The notes: a model not told the origin generated them from the letters alone. DNA of 64,000 bases from Treponema bryantii NK4A124 (GCF_000421345.1 NZ_ATWV01000001.1:62001-126000), one strand, 5' to 3'. Positions 8,317 through 18,164 are shown, numbered from the stretch's first letter. Made by a program: numbers and translations.

Positions 8317-10071
8317 ATGGCTATTGATGAACACTTGCAGACTGTAAGACACAGCTGCGCTCATGTGATGGCAGAAGCTATTTTGAAGCTTTACCCGGGC
8401 ACTAAGATTGCTATCGGACCTGCTATCGAAAACGGATTTTACTATGATTTTGAATTCCCAACCGACACCCGCTTCACCGAGACCGATTTTGCTACCGTTG
8501 AAAAAGAGATGAGAAGAATCCTTGCCGGTAATCATGAATTCGTTCGCAAGGAAATCTCAAAGGAAGAGGCGCTCAAGCTTTTCGCTGACCAGCCATATAA
8601 AATTGAACTGATTAACGATTTACCGGAAGGTGAAACTATCTCTACATACGAGCAGGATGGTTATCTTGACCTTTGCCGTGGTCCACACGTAGCAAGCACA
8701 AAAGAAATCAACGGACAGGCATTTAAGCTGGACCGTGTTGCCGGCGCTTACTGGCGTGGTGACTCAAACCGCACAATGCTTACCCGCGTTTACGCTCTCT
8801 GTTTTGAAAAGCCAAATGATCTTAAAGATTATCTTGCCATGATGGCAGAAGCAGAAAAACGCGACCACCGTAAGCTTGGTCAGGAAATGGATCTTTTCCA
8901 TCTCGATCCTGAAGACCCAGGTCAGATTTTCTGGCATCCAAACGGATGGACTATCTATACTGTTATGCAGGATTATATGCGTAAGATGATTCGCCGTGAC
9001 GGCTATCAGGAAGTTAATACTCCTGCTATCATGCCACGCTCTCTCTGGGAGCGCTCAGGTCACTGGGGACACTATAAGCAGAACATGTTTATCACTGAAT
9101 CTGAAAAACGTATGTTTGCTATTAAGCCTATGAACTGTCCTGGCGCCCTTGAGATTTTCAAGAGCCGCCAGCGTTCTTATAAGGATCTTCCATTGCGCCT
9201 GGCTGAGTTCGGTCACGACGTAAGAAACGAAGCAAGCGGAACTCTCCACGGTGTAATGCGTGTTCGCGGCTTTGTTCAGGATGACGCACATATTCTTTGT
9301 ACAGAAGAACAGATTGGTCCTGAAGTTGCAAAGTTCTGTAAGCTTTTAAAGCAGGTTTACCATGACTTTGGTTTTAATGACCTTGTAGTAAAGTTCTCTA
9401 CAATGCCTGAAGATCACGTTGGTGACCTTGCAACCTGGGAAAGGGCAGAAAAAGGACTCGCTGATGCCTGTCATGAAGCAGGTCTTGAATATGAGATTCA
9501 GCCTGGTGAAGGTGCCTTCTATGGTCCAAAGCTTGAGTTTAAGCTTTACGACTGCATCGGCCGTGAATGGCAGTGCGGTACAATTCAGGTAGACTATCAG
9601 CTTCCAAGTGCAGAACGCCTTGACGCAACTTACATTGGAGCTGATAACCAGAAACATCACCCAGTTATGCTTCACCGCGCTATCCTCGGTTCTTTCGAGC
9701 GCTTCCTTGGAATCCTCATTGAAAACTTTGCTGGTAACTTCCCTACCTGGCTCGCTTTTGAGCAGGCAGCAATTGTTCCAGTTTCAAATGATTTTGATGA
9801 TTATGCTAAGAAGGTTTATGAGTCTCTTATTGGTGTTGATATCCGTGCCAATGCATACCTTTCTACAGAAAACATGAGAAACAAGATCAAGACAATCACA
9901 AAGGAACACAAAACTCCTTATATTCTGATTGTTGGTGAAAATGAACAGAAGGAAGGTACTGTAACCGTTCGCTTCCGCCAGAACAGCGGTCTTGAACAGA
10001 AGACAATGAAGATTGAAGAATTCATTGCATATGTTCAGAAAAAGAACGAAGAAAAAGGTACTGATATCTAA
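8317..10071 (+). CDS. thrS: threonyl-tRNA synthetase lacking the TGS domain
   Basis: Charges tRNA-Thr with threonine. The 584-residue protein starts directly in the editing domain with [10 protein letters not shown], equivalent to about residue 70 of the 642-residue E. coli enzyme, so the N-terminal TGS domain is absent. The editing domain keeps its histidine-rich motif and DLCRGPH. The class II catalytic core (about 200-480) contains [12 protein letters not shown] with the zinc cysteine, and motif 3 reads [14 protein letters not shown]. The anticodon-binding domain ends the protein. TGS-less ThrRS is known in Borrelia, so this may be a spirochete trait. It has its own promoter and terminator. 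Confidence 0.96.
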   Translation: MAIDEHLQTVRHSCAHVMAEAILKLYPGTKIAIGPAIENGFYYDFEFPTDTRFTETDFATVEKEMRRILAGNHEFVRKEISKEEALKLFADQPYKIELINDLPEGETISTYEQDGYLDLCRGPHVASTKEINGQAFKLDRVAGAYWRGDSNRTMLTRVYALCFEKPNDLKDYLAMMAEAEKRDHRKLGQEMDLFHLDPEDPGQIFWHPNGWTIYTVMQDYMRKMIRRDGYQEVNTPAIMPRSLWERSGHWGHYKQNMFITESEKRMFAIKPMNCPGALEIFKSRQRSYKDLPLRLAEFGHDVRNEASGTLHGVMRVRGFVQDDAHILCTEEQIGPEVAKFCKLLKQVYHDFGFNDLVVKFSTMPEDHVGDLATWERAEKGLADACHEAGLEYEIQPGEGAFYGPKLEFKLYDCIGREWQCGTIQVDYQLPSAERLDATYIGADNQKHHPVMLHRAILGSFERFLGILIENFAGNFPTWLAFEQAAIVPVSNDFDDYAKKVYESLIGVDIRANAYLSTENMRNKIKTITKEHKTPYILIVGENEQKEGTVTVRFRQNSGLEQKTMKIEEFIAYVQKKNEEKGTDI

Positions 10072-10143
10072 GGAATGTTCGGGTCATGCCATATCAAGAC
10101 AAGGCAGACCCAAATATGACAAATTATTTATTTGAAAAAGAAG

Positions 10144-10188
10144 AAACCTCGTTGTAAAATATAATTATATTATTACAACGAGGTTTTT
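10144..10188 (+). terminator. thrS terminator overlapping the next gene's leader
   Basis: A perfect 14-bp stem (10144-10157 with 10173-10186) has a 15-base A+T loop and a T run. It ends three bases before the chemoreceptor ATG at 10192. The right arm contains GAGG (10180-10183), the only visible ribosome-binding site for that gene, and the loop carries TATAAT at 10160-10165. Confidence 0.8.
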
Positions 10189-10191
10189 TAT

Positions 10192-12012
10192 ATGCACTCC
10201 CTTAGAACTCGATTTATTGTTGTTTTCGGCCTTTTTATTTTAATTTCCTCTTCCGTAATGGGCGTTTTTTCAGCCTTCAGTATTATAAACACCGGTGTTG
10301 CTCTTTGTGAGCAGCAGGGAATCCCAATTGCCGAAAAAGCTAATGAAGTAATAGACGGCGATAAATTCGAAGAATTATGTCAAAATCCTTCTGTAAATAA
10401 TCCATATTATGAAGAAGCAAGATTAAAACTGCTTGCAATAAAGGAAACTGTAAACTGTCAGTATCTTTATACTATGATGCCAGTTGGTGGCACTTTTTTC
10501 CGTTATATGATTGATGGTTCCTGTGACCCAAGCGATACAGATAATTTTTCTGAATTAGGAACTCATGAAGATTTAAAAGATTACGGCGAAGGCCCATTTC
10601 TTGCAATGAAGGATGGCGGCTATCACTCTTCAGGACTGGAAAAACAAGACAGATGGGGTTATTCAATTTCTACTTATAAAGGAATCATAAACTCCAAAGG
10701 TCAGGTAGTCGGTTTTATTGGTGTTGATTTTAATGTAGATTCAATTCTTAAAATGTTGTATAAACGAATTCTCTATATAGCAATTGTAAGTGTAATTGTA
10801 CTTATAATAGGTATAGTACTCATCACTTTATTTACTTCAAGAATTTTCGGAACAATGAAAACAATTTCTAATGCAATGGAAGAAATTGCATCTGGAAATG
10901 CTGATCTTACATTTAGAATTCCTGTTCATGGAGATAATAATGAACTTAGTCAGCTTGCAAATCATTGTAATGAAGTTATAGAAAGCCTACATAAACTCAT
11001 TCAGGAGCTTCAAAGCGAAACTGGAATTCTTAATGAAACAGGTACTGAACTTTCAAGCAAAATGGGAGATCATATTACTGTTCTTTCAGCTGCAACCCAG
11101 GATATTTCAGAGATTGCTAACAGTATTACTGAACAGTCTGATAAAGTAGAAGGAATTACTCATGGAATGCAGACAGTTGAATCTGAAATTAAGAGTCTTG
11201 ACCAGAAGCTTACACAGCAGTCAGATGCAATCCAGCAATCATCCGCTGTAATTGAAGAAATTACTGCTAATATTAAATCGGTTGATAAAAACGTAAATGA
11301 AATTCTTGGTGAGTATAAACTTCTCGTTCAGGAAGCAAACGAAGGCCAGAATCATCAGCATACAGTTTCAACACAAATCGGAAACATTGCTCAGCAAAGC
11401 GAACAGCTGCTTGCTGCTAACACGGCCATTGCTTCTATTGCAAATCAGACAAACCTTCTTGCTATGAATGCCGCAATCGAAGCCTCTCATGCTGGTGAAG
11501 CCGGTAAAGGATTTGCAGTTGTTGCTGCAGAAATTCGTAAGCTTGCAGAGACGTCAGCAAAGCAGTCTGATTCTATTTCTCACCTGCTCCAGAGTATTAC
11601 AGAAGCAATTGAAGGAATCGTTGAATCTTCAAAGAACTCTTCAAAGAATTTTGAAAGTGTAGGAAATAAGATCAGACATCTTGAACAGCTTATTGAAGAA
11701 GTTCAGGGTGGTATGAATGAAGAACGAGTTGGAGCTGAAAATATTCTTAACACAATGCTTACTCTTGAAGGAACCACAAAAGATATCACATCAGCTTCTG
11801 CTCACATGAAGGGAGAAAGTGAAAATGTATTTGAAAGTATCCGGGTACTTAACTCTCTTGCTGAAAGTACAATGAATAAATCAAGCAACGTTTCTGTACG
11901 TATGGAAGAAATGAAAAACACAGCAGAAGCAGCCGTTTCCGCATCAGACAGAAACCTTTCTGCCACCAGCCAGGTTTACAATATGATAAACGGCTTTACA
12001 ACAGGATTATAA
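10192..12012 (+). CDS. methyl-accepting chemotaxis protein
   Basis: Transmembrane chemoreceptor of 606 residues. The first membrane helix is at about 8-30, a periplasmic ligand-binding region at about 31-190 (Cache-like, containing YTMMPVGG and GYSISTYKG), and the second helix at about 194-217. A HAMP domain (about 218-272) and a long cytoplasmic coiled coil follow. The conserved hairpin tip near residue 410 reads [20 protein letters not shown]. The ligand is not predictable. It would signal through CheA/CheW; a cheW gene lies at 33149. Its ribosome-binding site lies inside the thrS terminator. Confidence 0.93.
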   Translation: MHSLRTRFIVVFGLFILISSSVMGVFSAFSIINTGVALCEQQGIPIAEKANEVIDGDKFEELCQNPSVNNPYYEEARLKLLAIKETVNCQYLYTMMPVGGTFFRYMIDGSCDPSDTDNFSELGTHEDLKDYGEGPFLAMKDGGYHSSGLEKQDRWGYSISTYKGIINSKGQVVGFIGVDFNVDSILKMLYKRILYIAIVSVIVLIIGIVLITLFTSRIFGTMKTISNAMEEIASGNADLTFRIPVHGDNNELSQLANHCNEVIESLHKLIQELQSETGILNETGTELSSKMGDHITVLSAATQDISEIANSITEQSDKVEGITHGMQTVESEIKSLDQKLTQQSDAIQQSSAVIEEITANIKSVDKNVNEILGEYKLLVQEANEGQNHQHTVSTQIGNIAQQSEQLLAANTAIASIANQTNLLAMNAAIEASHAGEAGKGFAVVAAEIRKLAETSAKQSDSISHLLQSITEAIEGIVESSKNSSKNFESVGNKIRHLEQLIEEVQGGMNEERVGAENILNTMLTLEGTTKDITSASAHMKGESENVFESIRVLNSLAESTMNKSSNVSVRMEEMKNTAEAAVSASDRNLSATSQVYNMINGFTTGL

Positions 12013-12023
12013 AGGCAAGGTTA

Positions 12024-12053
12024 AATAAAAAAGGACTCTATTAAAGAGTCCTT
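12024..12053 (-). terminator. tRNA-Pro terminator
   Basis: A 9-bp stem (12031-12039 with 12045-12053, AAGGACTCT and its complement) is followed, on the minus strand, by TTTTATTTAA. It begins four bases after the tRNA 3' end. On the plus strand there is no T run after the stem, so it serves mainly the tRNA. Confidence 0.75.
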
Positions 12054-12056
12054 AAG

Positions 12057-12129
12057 TCGGGCAAGAGGGATTTGAACCCCCGACATCCTGGTCCCAAACC
12101 AGACGCGCTACCAGCTGCGCTATTGCCCG
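12057..12129 (-). tRNA. tRNA-Pro (anticodon TGG)
   Basis: A 73-nt cloverleaf on the minus strand. The acceptor CGGGCAA pairs with TTGCCCG, with the C1-G72 pair typical of bacterial tRNA-Pro. The anticodon arm CTGG-TTTGGGA-CCAG shows TGG, and the T arm GGGGG-TTCAAAT-CCCTC is clear. The discriminator is A and CCA is not encoded. Confidence 0.95.
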
Positions 12130-12142
12130 TTACGTGAGTATT

Positions 12143-12171
12143 AATATATACTTTTTATCAAAGTTAATCAA
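12143..12171 (-). promoter_or_regulatory. predicted tRNA-Pro promoter
   Basis: On the minus strand TTGATT (12171-12166), a 17-base spacer and TATATT (12148-12143) lie 13 bases before the tRNA 5' end. Confidence 0.6.
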
Positions 12172-12198
12172 TACCTAAAGGGCGAATTTTTCAAAATT

Positions 12199-13632
12199 TT
12201 ATATAAATTCTGCAGAGGCTTCTATATCTCCACCTTTCTTGATTTTATCTGAAAGGACACCTGTAATACGGATTTTAATCATTTTGTTTGCTTCAATTTG
12301 CTTTTCAGAAATTATTTCACAATGAATAAAGTTATCAGTTACTGCGTGATAAATAAATCGACCGCTTCTAGCTCCGGCAGCTAAGGCTAAAGGACGTTTT
12401 ACAGTTTCCAGCACTGCCTCATGAACAGTGCCAATAAAACCTTCAACATATTTTATTTTCTGTGAGACAGCCCATTCTGTTATTTCTTTAGCCCTTTCTC
12501 CTGAAACAGATTGAGGTACTTTATTTTTCATTGTTACGGCTGCAGTGCCAGGTCTTTCTGAATATGGAAAGGCATGTACCCAGGCAAAATTACATTTTCT
12601 GCACAGTTCCATTGTCTGAGAAAAATCTTCATCACTTTCGCCGGGAAATCCTGTAATTATATCGCAGGCAAGAAATGGTTTTGACTTTGCTTTATTAAGA
12701 CGTTCGCAGGCATCAATAACTGATTGTGAACTGTAAGGTCTATTCATCAGCTCAAGAATTGTTGTACTTCCACTTTGTACAGAAATATGAAAATGCGGCT
12801 GTACTCTTTCATTTGAAATTACACGGCAAAAATCATCATCAACTACATCAGGATAAAGGCTTGAGATTCTAAAATGAATTCTGCTGGTACTTTCCAATAA
12901 TAAGGACAATAGCTGTGTAAAGTTTATATATTTACCTTTATACTCTGCCTTATACTGTCCAATATTAACTGAGGTGAGGACAACTTCATCATGACCTTTC
13001 TCTTCCAGTTCTTTCACCCTGTCAATTGCAGTCTGAACATTAAGAGAGACACTGTGGCCCCGGGCTATATGAATTGCACAAAAGGCACAGTTGTTATTAC
13101 AACCATCCTGAATCTTAAGGCTGGCCCTGCTGTGAGAAAGGAAAGAAGTTGCAGAAAGTGTAAAAGAATTTTCAGGAAATCCGGCCTTTGCCTGCGGCTC
13201 TGATGTTACATTTTTCTTCAAACTCTCTTTGAATTTTTCTGGATTCCATTCGTTTTCTTTAAGTACATTCGACAGAAGCTGTGGCACTTTTGAAATACGG
13301 CTTTTCATCTGTCCGCCTATTACGCAGATTCTTTTATCAATTGCTTCTATTTCTTTTTCTGCAAGCTGAGCATAACAGCCGGTAACAATAATCAGAGCAG
13401 TAGGAAATTTCTTAAGCATAAGACGAATTAATCTTCTTGCCTTCTGCTCTGCTTTTTGAGTAACTGTACAGGTATTGATTATTCCAATTAAGGTTGTGTT
13501 ATCAGTTTCAGAAGATGAAGAAAGACCTTCCATTGAAACAGAAAATTTATAATCTGTAAAAAAACGGGCTGCAGCTTCACTTTCAATCTGATTGAGTCTG
13601 CAGCCTAAAGTTTCTATATGTATTTGACTCAC
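12199..13632 (-). CDS. mtaB: tRNA t6A37 methylthiotransferase (MtaB family)
   Basis: Radical-SAM enzyme that adds a methylthio group to N6-threonylcarbamoyladenosine at position 37 of tRNA. Protein of 477 residues. The three N-terminal cluster cysteines are in TLGCRLNQ, NTCTVTQ and VTGCYAQ. The radical-SAM CxxxCxxC motif is GCNNNCAFCAI, preceded by LKIQDG as in MtaB, and a C-terminal TRAM-like region follows. It may be slightly longer than usual because of a serine-rich insertion near residues 35-45. It is the last gene of the rfb-bactofilin-TPR cluster, 21 bases after the TPR gene. Confidence 0.88.
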   Translation of the reverse strand: MSQIHIETLGCRLNQIESEAAARFFTDYKFSVSMEGLSSSSETDNTTLIGIINTCTVTQKAEQKARRLIRLMLKKFPTALIIVTGCYAQLAEKEIEAIDKRICVIGGQMKSRISKVPQLLSNVLKENEWNPEKFKESLKKNVTSEPQAKAGFPENSFTLSATSFLSHSRASLKIQDGCNNNCAFCAIHIARGHSVSLNVQTAIDRVKELEEKGHDEVVLTSVNIGQYKAEYKGKYINFTQLLSLLLESTSRIHFRISSLYPDVVDDDFCRVISNERVQPHFHISVQSGSTTILELMNRPYSSQSVIDACERLNKAKSKPFLACDIITGFPGESDEDFSQTMELCRKCNFAWVHAFPYSERPGTAAVTMKNKVPQSVSGERAKEITEWAVSQKIKYVEGFIGTVHEAVLETVKRPLALAAGARSGRFIYHAVTDNFIHCEIISEKQIEANKMIKIRITGVLSDKIKKGGDIEASAEFI

Positions 13633-13653
13633 GGTATTATACTTTGATTTTAT

Positions 13654-14292
13654 TTATTGCAATTTTGCGTTAACTCTTTCACGACCTCTTGAAGCATCTA
13701 CAGAAGATGAATTCAATCTCAATGCTTCGTCGTATGCTGCAACTGCTTCATAATAATTTCCAGCCATTTCGCGAGCATAGCCTAATCTAACCCACCATGT
13801 GTCGAGAAGAGGCTCTTTTTTAACAGCTGAAGAAAGTGCAATATCAGCATGCTGATAACGAGCCTGACGAATAAAGATTTCGCCCATATAATAATAGGCA
13901 ATTCCTACACGAGAACCACTTTCTGGAGCAGAAGCTACGTATTTTCTAAACTGTTCCATTGCTCCTGTATTTTTTCCAAGATAATATTTTGCTTCACCAA
14001 GTACTTCAATAAGACGTAAATCATATGGACTTATTACAAGACCTTCAGAAGCTCTTTCTTCAGCCTCTGCATACTGCTTGTTTTTTACAAGTGCCCAGCA
14101 CATTACAACGTAGGATTCTACGCGGTTTGGATTTTCAAAAAGTTCCTCTTCACAAACCTGAACAGCTTCGCGGTACTTTCCATTATGATACAAAACCAGA
14201 GCATCCTGCTTTGTTGCAGAAGTCTGTGCATATAAGCCGGTTAGTGACATTAAAAAGATAAGACAAAGACAAATTTTATTTTTCATTTTCAT
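13654..14292 (-). CDS. secreted tetratricopeptide-repeat protein
   Basis: Protein of 212 residues with a signal peptide (MKMKNKICLCLIFLMSLTGLYAQ) and about four TPR units from residue 25 to the end, recognisable by A/G/Y spacing such as GNYYEAVAAYDEALRLN. TPRs mediate protein contacts, probably in the periplasm. Its start overlaps the end of the bactofilin gene by 17 bases, so the two may be translated together and may work on the same envelope structure. No enzymatic motif is seen. Confidence 0.8.
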   Translation of the reverse strand: MKMKNKICLCLIFLMSLTGLYAQTSATKQDALVLYHNGKYREAVQVCEEELFENPNRVESYVVMCWALVKNKQYAEAEERASEGLVISPYDLRLIEVLGEAKYYLGKNTGAMEQFRKYVASAPESGSRVGIAYYYMGEIFIRQARYQHADIALSSAVKKEPLLDTWWVRLGYAREMAGNYYEAVAAYDEALRLNSSSVDASRGRERVNAKLQ

Positions 14293-14650
14293 TTCTCACC
14301 ATTTGACATTTTCCAGTAAAAATACATCCAGGCTCAAGGACAACTTTACCTGTTGTAATATCTCCATCCAGAGAGCCTGAAGCTGTAATAAATATCAGTT
14401 TATTACCTATTACATTCCCTTTTACTTTTCCACGAATTAAAACTCTTTCTGCCGTAATATCAGCATTAACAACAGCATCTGAATCAATTACAAGATCACT
14501 GGTAGAATCAATTTTACCGTTTACTTTGCCTCGAATCATAAATGCTTTTTTTATTTTAATAGAACCTGTAAAAGCAATATCATTTTCTACAATTGTATCG
14601 AAAGCTTCATCTTCCATGTCAAAAAAGTCGGTATCTTTTACATCAAACAT
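14276..14650 (-). CDS. bactofilin (polymer-forming cytoskeletal protein)
   Basis: A 124-residue protein dominated by a beta-helical bactofilin domain (about 20-115) with repeated G-x-(I/V) turns such as IRGKVNGKIDS and IRGKVKGNVIG. Bactofilins self-assemble into filaments at the inner face of the membrane and recruit cell-wall enzymes; in spirochetes they have been linked to cell shape. It lies one base after rfbC and overlaps the TPR gene downstream, so it is part of the rfb transcription unit. Confidence 0.88.
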   Translation of the reverse strand: MFDVKDTDFFDMEDEAFDTIVENDIAFTGSIKIKKAFMIRGKVNGKIDSTSDLVIDSDAVVNADITAERVLIRGKVKGNVIGNKLIFITASGSLDGDITTGKVVLEPGCIFTGKCQMVRNENEK

Positions 14651-14651
14651 T

Positions 14652-15254
14652 TTATGCTCCTATCCACTTTCCGTTAATATCAAAATAATCCTTAGACTTG
14701 TCAAAGGCCGGATGTTTTCCATCTTTTTCAGACAAAAGCGGATTTACTTGTGGGGCTACAGCTTTCCAGTCTATTGCAATAGCAGGGTCATTCCACATAA
14801 GTCCCCCCTCGCCTTTAGGGTCGTAGAAGTCTGTACACTTGTAAGTAAATATTGCCTGGTCTGAAAGAACGTAAAAACCGTGTGCGAAACCTTCCGGAAT
14901 ATAAAACATATTCTGTTTTTCTGCATCAAGGATTACGCCATAATATTTGCCGAAGCTAGAACTTCCCTTGCGGAGGTCTACAGCTACATCGTAAACACGG
15001 CCTTCAAGGGCACGAACAAGCTTTCCCTGAGGGTGCTGAGTCTGAAAATGAAGTCCGCGAAGAACTCCCTTTGATGATTTAGACTGATTGTCCTGTACAA
15101 ACTTCATTGTAAGACCTGCTGCAAAAAAGTCCCGCTCGCTGTAGGTTTCCAGAAAATATCCGCGGGAATCTCCAAAAATCTTTGGCTGAATTTCGTAGAG
15201 TCCCTTTATTTCTGTTCCATCTGAAAGTGTGCAGTTTTTGAATTCAAATGCCAT
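14652..15254 (-). CDS. rfbC: dTDP-4-dehydrorhamnose 3,5-epimerase
   Basis: Third step of dTDP-L-rhamnose synthesis. Protein of 200 residues with the RmlC cupin fold: PKIFGDSRGYFLET, LRGLHFQ with the catalytic histidine, GKLVRALEGRVYDVAVDLR and GFAHGFYVL. It sits nine bases after rfbA. Fully consistent in length with the family. Confidence 0.95.
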   Translation of the reverse strand: MAFEFKNCTLSDGTEIKGLYEIQPKIFGDSRGYFLETYSERDFFAAGLTMKFVQDNQSKSSKGVLRGLHFQTQHPQGKLVRALEGRVYDVAVDLRKGSSSFGKYYGVILDAEKQNMFYIPEGFAHGFYVLSDQAIFTYKCTDFYDPKGEGGLMWNDPAIAIDWKAVAPQVNPLLSEKDGKHPAFDKSKDYFDINGKWIGA

Positions 15255-15263
15255 TTTTATTTC

Positions 15264-16136
15264 CTAGTTCTCTGCAATGTATTCGAGGTAGCGGCCGTAA
15301 TCTGTCTTGTAGCCCTTTGCAAGCTCAAGCAGCTGTTCTTTTGTAAGCCAGCCGTTGCGGTATGAAATCTCTTCTATACAACTTACATACATTCCCTGAC
15401 GTTTCTGAATTGTTGCAATAAAATTGCTTGCTTCAAGAAGGCCGTCGTAAGTTCCTGTATCAAGCCATGCCATACCACGACCAAGGAGTTCAACAGAAAG
15501 TTCTCCGCGGTTCAAGTATTCGTTATTGATTGATGTGATTTCGATTTCACCGCGGGCGCTTGGTTTTACATTTGCCGCAATATCAACTACTGCATTGCTG
15601 TAGAAGTAAAGACCAGGAACAGCGTAGTTTGATTTTGGCTTTGCAGGCTTTTCTTCGATTCCAAGAACCTTGCCGTCCTTATCAAACTCTACTACACCGT
15701 AAGCGGTTGGGTCTTTTACAAAGTAGCCGAAAATTACGCTGCCGTTTCCGCTTTCAACTTTTTCGCGGGCACGGCGCAGGGTTGAAGTAAAGCTCTGTCC
15801 GTAGAAGATATTGTCACCGAGAACAAGAGCTGCGCTGTCGTTACCTATAAAATTCTTACCAATAATGAAGGCATCAGCAAGTCCGCGAGGCTTATCCTGT
15901 ACTGCATATTCAAAATGCATTCCAAGCCATGCTCCGTCACCAAAAAGTTCCTTAAAACAGCTGATGTCGCGTGGAGTAGAAATAATCAGAACATCGCGGA
16001 TTCCTGCCAGCATAAGGCATGAAAGCGGATAGTAAATCATTGGTTTGTCATACAAAGGCAGAATCTGTTTTGAAACTGCTTTTGTAATTGGATAAAGGCG
16101 GGTTCCACTTCCGCCGGCAAGTATAATTCCTTTCAA
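15264..16136 (-). CDS. rfbA: glucose-1-phosphate thymidylyltransferase
   Basis: First step of dTDP-rhamnose synthesis: dTTP plus glucose-1-phosphate to dTDP-glucose. The start is placed at TTG 16136, giving 290 residues starting [18 protein letters not shown], with AAGGAG eight bases upstream. A longer open frame to 16199 would run into rfbB. The nucleotide motif [17 protein letters not shown] and LGDNIFYG are all present. It lies ten bases after the rfbB stop. Confidence 0.95.
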   Translation of the reverse strand: MKGIILAGGSGTRLYPITKAVSKQILPLYDKPMIYYPLSCLMLAGIRDVLIISTPRDISCFKELFGDGAWLGMHFEYAVQDKPRGLADAFIIGKNFIGNDSAALVLGDNIFYGQSFTSTLRRAREKVESGNGSVIFGYFVKDPTAYGVVEFDKDGKVLGIEEKPAKPKSNYAVPGLYFYSNAVVDIAANVKPSARGEIEITSINNEYLNRGELSVELLGRGMAWLDTGTYDGLLEASNFIATIQKRQGMYVSCIEEISYRNGWLTKEQLLELAKGYKTDYGRYLEYIAEN

Positions 16137-16146
16137 AATAAACTCC

Positions 16147-17268
16147 TTATCGGCCCTGTTCTGTATAGTTCTTAGAAATCCAGTTCTTGTAGTCACCACT
16201 CAAGATGTGGTTAATCCAGTCGCTGTTTTTGAGGTACCACTTTACAGTTTCCTGCAAGCCTTCTTCGAAAGTCATCTTACGCTCCCAGCCAAGCTTTGTC
16301 TTGATTTTTGTACAGTCGATGGCATAGCGCTTGTCGTGACCAGGACGGTCTTTTACGTAAGTAATTGTCTTTTCTACATCTTCAACCTTTTTGCCAGTTT
16401 CAGCAGCAGTCAATTCAATAACCTTGTGAAGCAACTTGATGTTCTGCCATTCGTTTTCGCCGCCGATGTTGTATTTTTCGCCGGTTACACCCTTGTTTAC
16501 AATCAGCCAGACAGCGCGGTTGTGGTCTTCTACATAAATCCAGTCGCGGATATTGTCGCCCTTTCCGTAAACAGGAAGGTTCTTTCCATCGCGGATGTTG
16601 CTGATCATAAGAGGAAGCAGTTTTTCCGGGAACTGGTATGGACCATAGTTGTTTGTACAGTTAGACAAAGTGATAGGCAGGCCGTAAGTATGGAAATAAG
16701 CCATTACAATGTGGTCACTGCTGGCCTTGCTTGAAGAATATGGAGAGCGAGGATCATAAGGAGTATCTTCGCGGAAGTAACCTGTTTCTCCGAGAGAGCC
16801 GTAAACTTCATCAGTAGAAATATGATGGAAAAGTACGTCATCACGGATACTTCCATCTTCTTTCTTCCAGTAGTTTCTTGCAACATCAAGCAAAGTAAAG
16901 GTTCCCATTACGTTTGTTTTCATGAAAGCTTCAGGACCGAGAATTGAGCGGTCTACGTGGCTTTCTGCCGCAAAGTGAATTACCGTATCAATATCATACT
17001 GCTTGAAAATGCGTTCAATTTGCGGACGATCGCATATATCTACTTTTTCAAAGAAGTAGCGTTTGCCGCCGAACTTCTCTTCAACGTCCTTCAAAGACTC
17101 AAGATTTCCTGCATATGTAAGACAGTCTACGTTTACAACAGTACCGTCAAAGTTTGCATCATTAAAAAGATTTCCCTCAGCTGAGGACATTCCAAAAAGA
17201 TAATGAATGAAGTTAGAACCGATGAATCCGGCTCCACCAGTGATAAGAATGTTTTTAAGTTTTCGCAT
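16147..17268 (-). CDS. rfbB: dTDP-glucose 4,6-dehydratase
   Basis: Second step of dTDP-rhamnose synthesis. Protein of 373 residues of the extended short-chain dehydrogenase type: NAD-binding [10 protein letters not shown] at 11-20, catalytic region [13 protein letters not shown] and YSSSKASSD (YxxxK). It leads the cluster rfbB-rfbA-rfbC-bactofilin-TPR-mtaB. The last gene of the pathway, rfbD (reductase), is not in the window. A TATAAT at 17280-17275 lies only six bases before the ATG. Confidence 0.95.
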   Translation of the reverse strand: MRKLKNILITGGAGFIGSNFIHYLFGMSSAEGNLFNDANFDGTVVNVDCLTYAGNLESLKDVEEKFGGKRYFFEKVDICDRPQIERIFKQYDIDTVIHFAAESHVDRSILGPEAFMKTNVMGTFTLLDVARNYWKKEDGSIRDDVLFHHISTDEVYGSLGETGYFREDTPYDPRSPYSSSKASSDHIVMAYFHTYGLPITLSNCTNNYGPYQFPEKLLPLMISNIRDGKNLPVYGKGDNIRDWIYVEDHNRAVWLIVNKGVTGEKYNIGGENEWQNIKLLHKVIELTAAETGKKVEDVEKTITYVKDRPGHDKRYAIDCTKIKTKLGWERKMTFEEGLQETVKWYLKNSDWINHILSGDYKNWISKNYTEQGR

Positions 17269-17302
17269 TCTTCTATTATATCATATTAGTAGAAAGTTTG
17301 AA

Positions 17303-17332
17303 AGTATTGTATTTGACAGTATTGTATTTGAT
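17303..17332. repeat. 15-bp tandem direct repeat upstream of rfbB
   Basis: Two adjacent 15-bp units, AGTATTGTATTTGAC and AGTATTGTATTTGAT, differ at one base. They lie 35-64 bases upstream of the rfbB start and could be a tandem protein-binding site. Confidence 0.55.
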
Positions 17333-17343
17333 ACGGTGATGGT

Positions 17344-17516
17344 AAAAAATTGAAGTGCGTGAGCAGAGGCAGGGGCGAAACGCACTCTTGAAGTTTTTGG
17401 CGCTTAGCCATAAAAAGAAATAATCAGTTTTACTTGCAAAACTGATTATTTCTTACCCAAAAAACTGAAAGCCGCGCGGTTTCGCTCATGCCGCCGCGGA
17501 AGCACTTTAATTTTTT
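17344..17516. repeat. intergenic palindromic repeat, family B copy 1
   Basis: A 173-bp imperfect inverted repeat between rfbB and the 3' end of the pseudouridine synthase gene. The left arm (AAAATTGAAGTGC, then GTGAGC) pairs with the right arm (GCGGAAGCACTTTAATTTT). The arms continue inward through a shared GCGAAAC segment. An inner perfect 15-bp stem GAAATAATCAGTTTT / AAAACTGATTATTTC is present. The stretch TTTGGCGCTTAGCCATAAAA at 17396-17415 recurs exactly in the copy at 45271. Confidence 0.8.
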
Positions 17517-18164
17517 TTAGTTTTCTTCAATATCAAAAGGTACAGGTATTTCAAATTTTTTTTCTATACCTTCAAGCGGTATTGTTAATTTAACTGCTGC
17601 AAGTTGCAAACGTTTTATTTTACAAACCTTTTTCAAGAGCTTATTCATCTTAAAATTTCCATGCTGATCATCCCCAGCTATTGGACAGCCCTGTTTTGCC
17701 AGATGAATACGAATCTGATGCATACGGCCGGTTTCAAGCTGAAGTCTTATAAGGCATAATGGAATCTCACCTATCCCATTTTCATAAGGCACTGTCCATT
17801 CCTTTTCTACCTGATAATGAGTAACAGCAGGCTTTGAATCTCCATGCTGAATAACATCATCCTTTATAACACCTGATTTTGAAGGCATGCGGCCGGCACA
17901 AAGGGCTAGATATTCCTTTCTGGCAACCTTTGAACCAATAAGTTTAGTCCATTTTCCGGCTGCCACAGGATTTTTTGTAACTACCATGAGTCCCGAAGTG
18001 TCTTTATCAAGACGGTGTACGAGATAGATTTTATAGCCTACCTGCTCGGCAAAATCGCGGTCTACAGAGTGAACAACCCCCTGTCCGCCCTGAACAGCAA
18101 GCCCTGCCGGTTTGTTTATGATTAATAATTCATCATTCTCGTATATAATAGGAATCATATTCAT
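17517..18164 (-). CDS. RluA-family pseudouridine synthase
   Basis: Isomerises uridine to pseudouridine in rRNA or tRNA. The catalytic motif HRLDKDTSGLMVV is intact, preceded by INKPAGLAVQGG and followed by ETGRMHQIRIHLA. The frame remains open to a TTG at 18191, but ATG 18164 or 18158 gives the expected N-terminus (MNMIPIIYENDELLIINKP); neither has a clear ribosome-binding site. About 215 residues, without an S4 domain. The exact target base cannot be told. Divergent from the gene at 18193. Confidence 0.85.
   Translation of the reverse strand: MNMIPIIYENDELLIINKPAGLAVQGGQGVVHSVDRDFAEQVGYKIYLVHRLDKDTSGLMVVTKNPVAAGKWTKLIGSKVARKEYLALCAGRMPSKSGVIKDDVIQHGDSKPAVTHYQVEKEWTVPYENGIGEIPLCLIRLQLETGRMHQIRIHLAKQGCPIAGDDQHGNFKMNKLLKKVCKIKRLQLAAVKLTIPLEGIEKKFEIPVPFDIEEN

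Noticed and set aside
10076-10125. GGGTC-ATGCC / GGCA-GACCC inverted repeat after thrS
   Set aside because: Bulged and short; the perfect terminator at 10144 explains transcript ending better.
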